64,000 nt of DNA, taken from NCBI GenBank assembly GCA_022818135.1, contig JAFMSR010000002.1:25960268-26024267 (forward strand). Direction: 5' to 3'. The position numbers and the translations under genes are program-made. The notes below the pieces were generated by a model that made no database searches, was not told where the DNA came from, and saw nothing but the letters and a program-made list of their open reading frames with translations. How positions within the stretch are numbered: position 1 is the stretch's first letter; every line of letters begins with the position of its first letter. This DNA is from Saxidomus purpurata (lineage: Eukaryota > Mollusca > Bivalvia > Venerida > Veneridae). Below, one piece after another: positions 24,434-34,747 of this stretch.

Positions 24434-24479
24434 GTTTTGCACACTATTCAAAGCAGGAACAAAATGTAGTGTGCAAAAC
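24434..24479. other. hairpin: 13-bp perfect stem, 20-nt loop
   Basis: GTTTTGCACACTA (24434-24446) is followed after 20 bases by TAGTGTGCAAAAC (24467-24479). The stem is perfect but shorter than a typical microRNA precursor. Confidence 0.75.
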
Positions 24480-25310
24480 AAAAATGTGTGCTTGTGATTC
24501 AAAAAAGTATTTTCGGCGGACGAGAAAAGGTTAATAGGATTTTGTAGTATTAGCAAATATTTACAGTCTTAAATTATTGACGATGAGATGCGATGTACGG
24601 TATTTGTCGGTGCGTCAACTTGTTGTACTTTTGTATAGAATTACATCGGTAAAGCATGCTATATACGTATATTATTCTGTATCAAGTTGTAAAGTTGCAT
24701 AATTCTGTTGCAATCTGGTAACATCTTTGAGCAGAGTGAAATTGCCTTAACGAGGTTTTATCTTCAGACAGACGTGAAAATAATTGATGTTCGCCGTGGG
24801 GCGTATAATATTTAGGACTGACAGAATATTAAATAAAGCCTCATTTTCCCACAGAGAGCATACTCTATTGGATGTAGCATAAAACATAACTCCTAAACAC
24901 ACTTATCACAGCACCAAGCAACATCCAGATCAACATAGGCTGAATGGATCACTCAACTTTGAGAAAAGACAGTGACTAGGCATTTTAGGTTTAATGTTAA
25001 CTTTATAAAACAGCATAACCTTATGGACACGACTAACTGTTTGCTATTATCATTCTGAACGTGAAAACTCCACTTTAAAACCCGAGAAACATGAATTACG
25101 TCCGATCCCTATTGATATGACTCAAGATTCCACCAGCTAGAGCTCGTGCGACAACAGATACTTGGAGTCTGGACCTCACCCTCTTAGGCTTGACCCTCGC
25201 ACCTGCTCACTGCAGTATCTTTAAATACATCCTACATCTGCGTGTAAGCTAACCAATAACAGTTGCAATTCTTTATTCTACTTACCTACTGATCACATGT
25301 TTATGGTGAC

Positions 25311-25336
25311 AATGTATATAAATACAAGATTTGAAA
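25311..25336 (+). repeat. 26-bp inverted repeat, left arm, TATA-box-like
   Basis: Contains TATATAAATAC. The 26 bases recur exactly in inverse orientation at 26482-26507, 1.15 kb away. The flanks do not match, so this is not simply the edge of a longer inverted repeat. Confidence 0.8.
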
Positions 25337-26481
25337 TAAATCGATTTCCTCTATCACATCTCAGGTATACTTTTTTATGTCATTTCTAAAAATAGTAAGG
25401 ATTCGAAAGCTATAGGCGCCCGGCGATGGTCTTTATCGATCGATAAAGATGGAACCAGTCGTTTCTGCTTTAAAATTTATCGCTATAGCATTCACACAAG
25501 ACAAACGTAATGGTATCCCGCGCACGCTACTTCATATACTGCGATGCGGGAACCTATTTTTATAACTTCATGTATATACTAAATCTGATTTGTGCAGAAG
25601 TGACAGAAGTGTTTTTCCTCGAAATTCTCTTAATTCAATCGTACCCGATGCAGTTTGGAATGGGATTTTATTCAGAAAAGTGTTTTGCATTGGAAAAACC
25701 GATTAGTTATTCTTAATTAACTCATAATACTAAATAACAAAAAATTCCAAATCAAATAATCATTCAATTTAATGCCATATATATGTATTCATATAATAGG
25801 TCACACGTATAAATATAATTAATTAATTCACTTATTCCATTCCACTTGAGTGAATTAATCAAAATCAGTCATACAGGCAAGTCCATCAAAATAAAGCAAA
25901 GTAATGCCACACAGACAAGTCCCACTTCACTATGTATTAAAAACACACTGTTCAAAATATAAATGTTCGAAGTCTCCCGACAAGGAATCAAATATAATTT
26001 AATCAGAATGCACTATTCCGAATTTCTGCTACTCAAAACACTATTCAACACAATTCAAATCATATAATAAAACATAAGTGCATGCAAAAGATATGATATA
26101 TTATAACAGTCGCATGCAACACTTTATCAAAGCAAAAAAAGATGAATAACGCTTTGCAAAATCCTGACGGCGGGCTGGTGGGAAAATTTGAAATGTACGT
26201 GTGACCAGTACAAAAAACAAAACTACAGTGTCAAAATAATTGAAAAATCTACCTTCGGCCGGGTCTCGCATAAACAACTTTTTGATAACCAATCAAAACA
26301 AGCCTAATAATGACGCCCGACCAATGAAATGTTATCTGTCTAAATGTGACCTCTGAACTGCCACTTGAATTACCGTAAAGAACCCACAGTGTAATTAAAC
26401 CGTAAATTCATTAATTAAATATTTTAATTTATTATCAAAATATAGCACTTGCCATAAATATGCGATTGGAGTTTTCATTTG
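25337..26481. other. gene-free interior between the inverted arms
   Basis: AT-rich sequence with a palindrome 'aattaattcact...agtgaattaatc' near 25818-25860 and no recognised coding sequence. Confidence 0.35.
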
Positions 26482-26507
26482 TTTCAAATCTTGTATTTAT
26501 ATACATT
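26482..26507 (-). repeat. 26-bp inverted repeat, right arm
   Basis: Exact reverse complement of 25311-25336. Together the arms could be the conserved inner part of transposon ends or two facing TATA-containing promoters. Confidence 0.8.
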
Positions 26508-26936
26508 CCGTACAACATGGGACAAGAATATATTGTGTCGCGAGTCCATACCACAGGTATCTGTGCGTGAGACATACGACAAAGCGGAAGATTGTTTGTA
26601 AGGGTAATTTTTTTCCATATTTTCTAGGTATATTATTACATATATCTAAAAAGTAATAAACAAATGAAAAAGTGTGTTCCCGTTCATTCGTCAGTGCGTT
26701 GCATGGACGGGTGCAGCAGTTTACATGTTGAAAAGAAATGTGTATCATAATGACAGTATGCGTGTACATTTTGAAATCAGCTTGTAAATACACTGTGTGT
26801 ACAGATAAAAGTTGACAGGAATGGTCTTGTGAAAGACTACTGTGTTTTCTGGTTATCTTTTCAATTGTATTATGTTGCACATTCACTGTACATGTAGCTA
26901 TAAGGTTATTTAATATAAGATTGTCATATATACTCT

Positions 26937-27160
26937 CTCGCCGTGGCGCAATGGTAGCGCGTTCGCCTCAGGATCGAAGGGCCCTGGGTTCGATCCCTAC
27001 CATCGCCATGTCGGTAGTGTCCTTAGGCAAGACACAAATAACTCCGCTTTGCCTCTCTCTCCGAGGGTGATTCCATCCGGAATGAGTCTCGAGAGCGATT
27101 AATCTAAGTTGAAAGAACTTGTTTCGCAATCGAGATTAAATAAATTAGAATATAATTATA
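26937..27160 (+). mobile_element. tRNA-derived SINE with intact Pol III boxes
   Basis: The head (26937-27007) has an A box (TGGCGCAATGG), an anticodon-like loop CTCAGGA and a B box (GGTTCGATCCC), so it folds like a tRNA-Leu(CAG)-type head. A body follows (catcgccatgtcggtag ... gcaatcgagattaaataaat) that is shared with 22553-22665. There is no 3' acceptor strand pairing with the head, which separates it from a true tRNA gene. SINEs of this kind are transcribed by Pol III and moved by LINE enzymes. Confidence 0.85.
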
Positions 27161-27654
27161 TATATAAACTCTACAACTGAAACACATAAAAGTATATCAT
27201 TAAATAAAACGCGAAGGTACATAACCAGTCATTATAAGCAGATGCGATGGACAACATTCGAGATTTGCTCAAGAGCTCTTGATGCTTACATATTGCCGTT
27301 TCATGTAAAATTCCTTTTTGATTATGATCAGCACATTCTCAATAATTTAATACAAGCTAATCGCGCAAAGTTTTGAAAATGTTCTAGATTTACAATACGT
27401 TCTCCAGGGTATCTTTCATTTCAAGCTGTCAGTTTGATTTTAAATATTCATGAAGCTTTTAACATAATTATGTGTTTTGTAAGCGCATTTCTATATCAAA
27501 ACATCAAGTTGAACAACGTTTTCATCAGCGGTTAACGTTGAAAGTAAAGACGAGTCATGTGCAAAAATAGGAATAGCTGAGAAAAAAATAAGCGTATAGT
27601 ATTAAATAGCAATAATAAAATTATCATGTATCACATTATTTTAGTTTATACTAG

Positions 27655-27782
27655 TTTATTTCAGCTCGATTGTTAAGAAAGCTTGTAGCTTATCGAGGTA
27701 CGGTCGTGACGTTGGTGGGGCTCGAACCCACAACCTCCGGGATGAGCAGCAGACACTTAAACCTCTACACCACCGCTCCCCA
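27655..27782 (-). mobile_element. second tRNA-derived SINE (different family), minus strand
   Basis: The minus strand starts GGGGAGCGGTGGTGTAGAGG (A-box region) and has GGGTTCGAGCCCC (B box), followed by a short body ending near 'aaactagtataaac'. The acceptor ends do not pair, and the body continues past the tRNA part, so it is a SINE and not a tRNA. Confidence 0.7.
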
Positions 27783-28912
27783 TTTTTGTTTAAACGTCTA
27801 GTTTAATTTTCACTTTTCCTACACCGAACGTGAATATTTTTTAAGCTTTGCAGCTGTTTAAATATCATTGGCATTTTCGAATCAGATTCTTACATGGAAA
27901 ATGCAGAAAGAATGTGATGTTAAAGTCCTATTATTAATTGGAAAAAACAAATAGAAATGATTATTTCTAAATTGAAGAAATGATTCAGTATGGAAAATAA
28001 ATGTAAGATAAAATGGAAGCATTCGGTTGGATAGGAAAATAGGACAATCTGTATGTTAAGCTCCTTTACTTTATATGTTTGTTCGTTTTTGCCTTTGTAT
28101 TGTTTTACATTAAAATTGGCATGGGTAGGTTTTCTTTCAATTTTATGACAATCGCACGTTCATCAAAATTTGATCACCGCAAAGAGAGTTCGATCACTTT
28201 ATCACGTGTTGCCTTCGTAGAGTTATGTATGATTAAGTTACATCAATAAAATTACGGAGTTATAAACCCCTGCTAATTATCATAATTATGCATAAATTAT
28301 GTAAATGAGCTGAATTTCAAATGGTTTTATTTGAGCCTAGAATCAAGATATTTTGAAAAGAAAAACATCGCTGGAAAACTGAAAGTCTTTTGTATTAAAG
28401 TACAGTTGATTCAAAAGGAATTATATGTGGCCTTATCATAATTGAATTTAGTACCGGTCTTTAACCGTATTAATATCTATGAGCAATGCTGACATTTAAA
28501 ATTAGATGGGATTCATAAACGTGCTCTTCAATTTTTTACCTCGATTTTAACTGAGGTATAATTACTTCAAAAATGTTACAAATTTGACCCCTAAGTGCCC
28601 TTTTGTCATGTTGCACATCAAATATGTTAACGTTTAAAGTCATATTACTATTCGAAATCACCATCTCAGATATAAGAAAGACAATTAGCAGGTCCATGAA
28701 TTATTCTTTTAAAAATGCTAGGACTAAAGCCTATGAATCTGCATAAAAGTTATATTTCTACAACATATTGTGAAAATATGGTTTGATTATCTTACATATA
28801 TATCTTACTATAATAATTTCTACCCGCTTTAAAGAAGAAAAAAATAATTTATTCGTTTTTTTAAGTACATGTACCTTACATGACCGAAATGTAGTATCAT
28901 TCCCATTTAGAA
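27783..28912. other. gene-free stretch
   Basis: No exon, RNA gene or element recognised; AT-rich. Confidence 0.3.
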
Positions 28913-28928
28913 CAGCAGCAGCAGCAGT

Positions 28929-28959
<31 letters not shown>

Positions 28960-28960
28960 T
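28913..28960 (+). repeat. CAG/CAA (AAC) microsatellite
   Basis: Four CAG-type units, then about ten AAC units. Both strands read open through it, giving Thr/Ala or Val runs, but no gene surrounds it. Confidence 0.9.
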
Positions 28961-29082
28961 TAACATTTACTAGCAAAATCTACATATACATGTCTTTGGC
29001 TAATGAACAGTATATACATAGTAATTACATATCAGTGCGCATCAAACATAAATGTAGCAACTATATACAACTATTCAGTACT

Positions 29083-29283
29083 TTAATTTCGTAACGCATA
29101 TGTTTCTTTTAAAAATTTACATACGTGAACAAGTGTTCTTTTACTTTTGGATGACATTAATTTATCAACTTTATTCAGATTTGGCCAAGCTATATTGCTC
29201 AAATGTTTTATTCGTATGTCTCTGTATTTTGCACATATCAACAGTACATAATATTCTGATATCATGCCCATTCTGAACAGCAA
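29083..29283 (-). pseudogene. 3' end of a non-LTR retrotransposon ORF2 (LINE tail)
   Basis: The minus-strand frame has the pattern seen at the C-terminus of CR1/Jockey-like ORF2 proteins: 'EYYVLLICAKYRDIRIK' (degenerate zinc-knuckle segment), 'WPNLNKVDKLMSSKSKR', then a short helix ending 'LRN' and stop. No RT domain precedes it, so only the tail was inserted, as is usual for 5'-truncated LINE copies. Confidence 0.5.
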
Positions 29284-29731
29284 TGATAATTAAAGATTTT
29301 GCTTTTCCGGTACTTTAGGCGAAAGACAGAAACTTATAGTTTTTATACCAAGATGTATCTAATCAAAATATATTTCTTCTGTAATAACACAAGAAATAAA
29401 GTAAAATGTACACACTTATCTTTATAGTCAATACATGAACATTACGTGCAAGTAAGATATAAGAAATTCACCTTTAATCTTAATTTATTCATACTGCATT
29501 AGGTAATGTATTTATTAGGAACGTTCAAACTTTGATTAAACAACAACTTATGTCAATTATCATCGTTTTAATTACAATCATTTACGTCATTAGTCGGCAA
29601 TTAAACCTCCATCGTATATCTTATAAATAATGTATAAAATGACTTAAAATATTAGCTTAAAACTTGGCCGAATACGGTGACACACCGTGACCACTGGTGC
29701 AATTTTGCATAACTTTTTATAGAAGACACCG

Positions 29732-29762
29732 TACCCCCAACCGCCCCCCCCGCCCCCCAACC
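29732..29762 (+). repeat. C-rich tract
   Basis: CCCCCAACCGCCCCCCCCG and neighbouring C runs; the opposite strand is G-rich and could form a quadruplex. Otherwise unexplained. Confidence 0.6.
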
Positions 29763-31140
29763 GACCTGCGCTTTCTACCGTCTGCTCTCCTTTTTCAACG
29801 TTCACGCATTTTCATTTGACAAAACCCGCATATTAAATTGTCTGGGCAGAATCTGAAATCGATAGTTTCAGTGTTAACATGATACTTTTAAAACTGGCGA
29901 TAGACATATTTACAGGACATCTTACGCCTAAGTGTGATTTTCACGGGGAAGTTTGCGCAACAAACGGAATAGTTTTTACAGGTATACATTATTTTAACAT
30001 TTGACGTGCACAGGATAAACTATTTGAAATTAAATATGAATTTAAATTAGGAAATAATTAATGTCGCTCATATAAACGTGAACTTATTGTAGTTTCTACA
30101 CTAACGCATTCACCTGGTCAACTTTCGCAAACTATAATTCAGTCATGAAATTAAAAAAATGAACATTTAGAAGTACAACGGACTTACATTACATGCACTT
30201 TTTAAGAAGCAAGAACTTTATATCCAGGATGAATACAGTTACATTAGGGAACCAAATTTTTTTTCTAAATAAAATGTTTGATGTTGGCTGCTGTTTCCGA
30301 AACGAGCTCACCATAATTATCTTAACGCTCATTAATAAACTTCATTTTCACTCTGTTTTACGCGCGTATAGCATTGAGACATATTTCCGTATGATATCTA
30401 AATGTTATACGCGGTAATAATTTTGTCCAAAATATTCTAAAATTGAAAATACAGGTACTGACAAACTTCGTGATATTGGAAGTCAACACTTTTTGTAGGA
30501 AGATGCTGATTTGAAATAAAACTTGCATTTTTTTAAATATTTGAATTTTATTCAATCTGGGGACTATGAAAATAATGTCAAAATTCTTAAATAACTATAA
30601 ATTGTAAGATATTCGTATGATTTTTATGTCTTTTTCGCGAATTCACTAATTTACTAGTTTTGATATTTCCAAAAACATTCCGTGTTTCGTCGTTTCACAT
30701 AGATTTATAATGGTAGCATTCCCGTTTCGCGAGTTCGTCTGTTTGTTATCAGATCGCGAAATTATGTCACGCTTTGCCCATTTTACAGTAAGTTTCTCTT
30801 AGCTATATCTACTTTTGTACTTTTTAGTAAGACTGTCAACACTCATTTATTGTTTTGTCATGGCATACATTATATGAGATAAGGGATACAACTAATTTAA
30901 TAGTTGTATCAAGTATTTATAAACACCATAATAATTTCACCTACTTTTACCAAATAATTACAACATAGTTTAATAATTTAAAAGTCCTGATATTGCATTC
31001 GAAAACTTGACATATGTACATTTTCATATGATGATAGTGTATCTTAATGTATTTTCAGACAAATTGTTTTGAGAAATTTGGAGTTTCATTAATATCACAG
31101 ATAAAAAAACACTCTTTAGAAACGACAAAAATATATCTTG
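29763..31140. other. gene-free stretch upstream of the apple/Link gene
   Basis: AT-rich and likely to hold the promoter and perhaps a 5' UTR exon, but no boundary can be fixed. Confidence 0.3.
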
Positions 31141-33048
31141 ATGATGGTACGACACTTGTTTTTGTTATATACCGTCGTTATAGTTTGGACGTCGTGTACA
31201 GCTATCTCAAGCAAATGGAGGCGGCGTAGAGAGGAGTGTAGAATGAAAGATACACACGTGGTTGAACAGCGTGAGATATTAAGCTTGAATGAATGTTTAA
31301 TGATATGCGACAGCATGCAGAATTGTGAGACAGTATCCTTGTCATCAAACGGTACCACGTGTCTTATTTCCAACATAAACACTGTCGATGATGTAGCGAA
31401 CAGCAAATGGGAACTTGCATCAGGTTGGAAGACTTATTCTTTAGTGAAATACCGAGGTAAGATTTGTTTCGTAACTGAGTCTTAATGCCTTTCAGCACTA
31501 CACATATGAAATTCGTTCTCGAGGTAAAACAATATCAGTGTGAATTATTTATCCAAACTACTGGATTTCAGGAAAAGCCAAGGTCAGAAACACATAAAAA
31601 AAAAATCGACATGTGAACTCACACAATTGCTATTCAAGTACCAAAGTTTGTTTCAAAATATGTTCATCAAGTTTTATGGCCATAAAAGTGTATGTAAAAC
31701 AAGTTAACTCCTACGTGGAGTCAAATTTGACAAGTATATGATGTTTTCTCTCTCTCTGTATATATACTTAATTTTTGTGTCGCCCTTTCAGAGAAAAGGC
31801 GATACATAGGGATCGCTTTGTCCGTCCGTCCGTCCATCACACAAACTTAACGTTGGCTATAACTTTGCCATTTCTTAAGATTTCTTCATCAAAATTTACA
31901 CTTGTATTGCTTATGACAAAAGGGTCATGATGCCGCCAGATGTTGTTGGTCAAGGTCATATTTGACAGAGTTATGCCCCTGTTTGTACTTAGATTTTGTC
32001 ACAATTATTGGTTATTCTGCCAAAGTGTAAGAGGGCGACACAAGTGTTCTACTTAACACCCATCTAGTTATAATTTAATGTTAATTGTTCATTCAGTGCA
32101 AAAATTAACATGTAGGCCTGGTTTGTCTCGGTGATGTATAAGATCACTGTACTTACCGGGGATCGAACATAGATCATAACCAATATTATCTTACATGTAA
32201 TCAATAATAGATTTTTGCAGATGATACATATACGGCTGCCCACATTGGCATATACAGAAAGTGTAATCTGGTTTATCCTAGGTCCCAGTTGGCAGATCAC
32301 ATGTGTTCAACATGGGGTCGGCGTGAGTCGGTTCGATTGGACCGGACCCGTACATACCTGTAAAGCTTAATAGATATAGCCTGTATGATAAATATTAGGC
32401 TGAATTTGTCCAATGTACTTAATGTACTTAATAACTGGTGTATTTTTCGATTTTTATCATGAACTAGCCTTGAAAATGAAACAATGCGCCAAAACGTTTA
32501 CATAATCTAAAATTTCCATGAACAGTTGCTTCGCATTGTTCAAAAATATACATGTGGCACATAATTATTCAATGTGGTTTCGGTCCATGTCCCATACGGG
32601 TAAAGCAACATGGGCTTGCCAAGATAATAACATAAACTAATATGGATCTCATGATGTACATGTAGTCTTCGGACTTGCAATTTGAATACTCCAAATTTAT
32701 AATTTTGCCCGATATAATGCGATAGCACGCGACGTATTTCTAAAGAAATTTGATTTTCTTTGTGTTTTTTCAGTTGCGCGATTTAAACATCCGAGCATAG
32801 GATGGATGAAATTTGAAGAGGCTTCCGAGTTTTGCTCTGATCAACATGCTGGATTAGCTACCCCAGATCTGCTCCTAGAAGCGGAAGAGCTCGGCTTTAG
32901 AAATTGCTTCTGCGGCTGGCTATCAAACGAGAGAAATGGTCTGGTAATTTCAAGATTTCAACCATGTACACAGTATCCAGATGTTGAAGGTCCTGAATTG
33001 ATATACTGCGACGGAATCACCGCTGCAGCTTATTGCAAACTAAAATAA
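31141..33048 (+). CDS. secreted apple/PAN-like + Link domain protein, two exons
   Basis: Exons 31141-31456 and 32774-33048 join at a phase-1 junction (G|GTAAGA ... TTTTCAG|TT) to 196 residues. A signal peptide (residues ~1-21) is followed by a basic patch (KWRRRR). Residues ~33-100 look like an apple/PAN domain, with Cys 33, 52, 56, 62 and 74, 'LSLNECLMICDSMQNCETVS' and a closing 'GWKTY'. Residues ~109-196 fit the Link fold: 'MKFEEASEFC', 'LATPDLLLEAEELGF', 'CFCGWL', and Cys 126, 150, 170 and 193, plus an extra pair at 152 and 184. Link domains bind hyaluronan in vertebrate matrix proteins; in molluscs the ligand is unknown. Apple domains bind proteins or carbohydrate. A secreted recognition or matrix role is inferred. 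Start at the first of two ATGs, which gives the full signal peptide. Confidence 0.85.
31776..32061 (+). mobile_element. TGTCGCCCTTTC-family MITE, single-module copy (in intron)
   Basis: Starts TGTGTCGCCCTTTCAG and ends AGGGCGACACAAGTGTTCTA; the ends are inverted (GTGTCGCCCT / AGGGCGACAC). The inside carries 'cgttggctataactttgcca' and 'gacaaaagggtcatgatg'. A second copy, reversed, is at 52245-52705. It sits inside the intron of the apple/Link gene. Confidence 0.8.
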
Positions 33049-33049
33049 A
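33044..33049 (+). terminator. AATAAA overlapping the apple/Link stop codon
   Basis: The TAA stop (33046-33048) lies inside an AATAAA hexamer. If used, the 3' UTR would be only tens of bases. Other downstream signals are equally possible. Confidence 0.25.
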
Positions 33050-33333
33050 CATCTGACTGTTTTTGCATTGCAAATTCCAGTTGTTTTTAGGAAAGAATGC
33101 CTAGTTTTATTTAAGTCAAATGTACTGCTTATTAATGAAAGGAAATATTTATAATTAATAACTTATTTATTAGCCACAACTGATAAGCATGACGCAACAG
33201 AAACGACAAAATGTGAACAAGTGCTGCATGAAGACACAAAACAACATAATTATGTGAACAATAGGAAAATATTTAAAATATTGTATAGAAACTGAGGTTT
33301 TCCATTCGAAAACGCTAACCATGCTGAGATGAG

Positions 33334-33660
33334 TTTTTAGCTCACCTGGCACGAAGTGCCAGTATGAGCTGTTGTGACACCATTTCCTTCAAACGACATC
33401 TCATCTAGACTAGACCAAAGTTGATAAAACTTGTAAGGGATGTTTTTTGCATGAAGCTCTATCAAAGGTGTTTAAAGAATTCCATTCTATGCAGAACTCT
33501 GGTTGCTATGGCAAAAACTAGGAAACAATCTAAAAGTATTCTCCTCCAAACCAATTAGGCCTATAGCTTAGATATTTGTTGTGTGGCACTAGCTGGAGGA
33601 CCTGTATTGAGAGTATTTATATTATGTCCCTGGGATCAAAATTGGCTCCGCCAAATGGAT
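33334..33660 (-). repeat. AGCTCACC foldback family copy, reversed
   Basis: Begins with the hairpin 33339-33370 (AGCTCACCTGGCAC gaa GTGCCAGTATGAGCT) and then carries the reverse complement of the 48414-49354 tail: 'agctctatcaaaggtgttta', 'aattccattctatgcagaac' and 'tctggttgctatggc'. Same family as 7685-8185. Confidence 0.75.
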
Positions 33661-34747
33661 CATATGTGACAAGCTAGGCAAATTTTCGTCCAAATGACAT
33701 ATCTAGTCAAAATTGAGTTATTACAATTTATTTTCTACACAACTATGTGTAGAATCAGAATACATAGTTCTTTTTATCGTTTTCAAGTATTTTGTGTTTT
33801 AATGAACAACATAGCAACAAATAAGTATATTTTTGAGTCAATTTTTATTATATTTGTCCATTTATAAAGCGAAGCAAAAGTAGAAATATTTAAATATTTA
33901 TTCCGTTGCATCACTTATATGTCAGTGAGGAAACATGACTGCATTTTTCGGAATTTAAATATTCAATCTGAAGCAGTAGCTTGGTTGCCATGACAGCAAA
34001 AATGCGTCATAACAAGACATTGTTTGTTTTCACAGAAACAGCATCACAATTCAATTTAAAATTGCAGTAATCTTGTCAAAGATTAAACGGGATCTTTGAA
34101 AAACAATGATATATGTGTTTCACATAAAAACTGAATTTAAGGACAATATCTTTACAAAAACAGTCACTTCGGTGATATCAAAATTGTGTCACATTTAAAC
34201 TGTTTTTTGTGGAAATCAATGGCAATAAAGAATATGATGTAAAGGCAACCTTTCATCATATATCAACTAGTCTTATTTATCTAATGCATAGAAATGATGC
34301 GGTCATATTTTGCATCAATTCCTTCAATATCATTCAATATATTAAATGGTTGCCATGGCGACAAAATAGTGAGAAACTTACAAAATTACTTGATTCCCAT
34401 AAAACGGCTTCTAAATTAGATTTCATATTGTGCAAACTGTACAAAATTAAGCAAAATCCTCCATTAACAATTATTCATTTGCTTTCTGTGCAAAGCATGA
34501 ATTTTCCTTTAGATAAGGACCAATATCTTAAACCAGTTACCTTTGCGACACGTGGTTAGTTATGAAATGGTGCAGATTATCTACAACTCCATGAACATTC
34601 CTACTCTTTTTAAGACACTTGTAGAGGCAATATCTTGTAAGCATTGTACTCTTCCCATCACACCTGAAATTAATGTGTGTTTTTAAATAAATAACATATT
34701 GGTATTTTCTAGTTTTATACATGACACACTTATCTGACTTTAATGCT
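33661..34747. other. gene-free stretch between repeat and satellite
   Basis: AT-rich with short chance frames (e.g. 34209-34559, plus strand) that show no domain. Possibly the decayed interior of a transposon, but no ends were found. Confidence 0.3.

Noticed and set aside
26937..27008. Functional tRNA-Leu(CAG) gene
   Set aside because: A and B boxes and the anticodon loop are present, but acceptor ends do not pair and a SINE body shared with 22553-22665 follows.
27700..27782. Functional tRNA gene on the minus strand
   Set aside because: Good B box but no paired acceptor stem; the sequence continues as a SINE body.
28758..29094. Thr- or Val-run frames on both strands
   Set aside because: Generated by the AAC microsatellite; no gene context.
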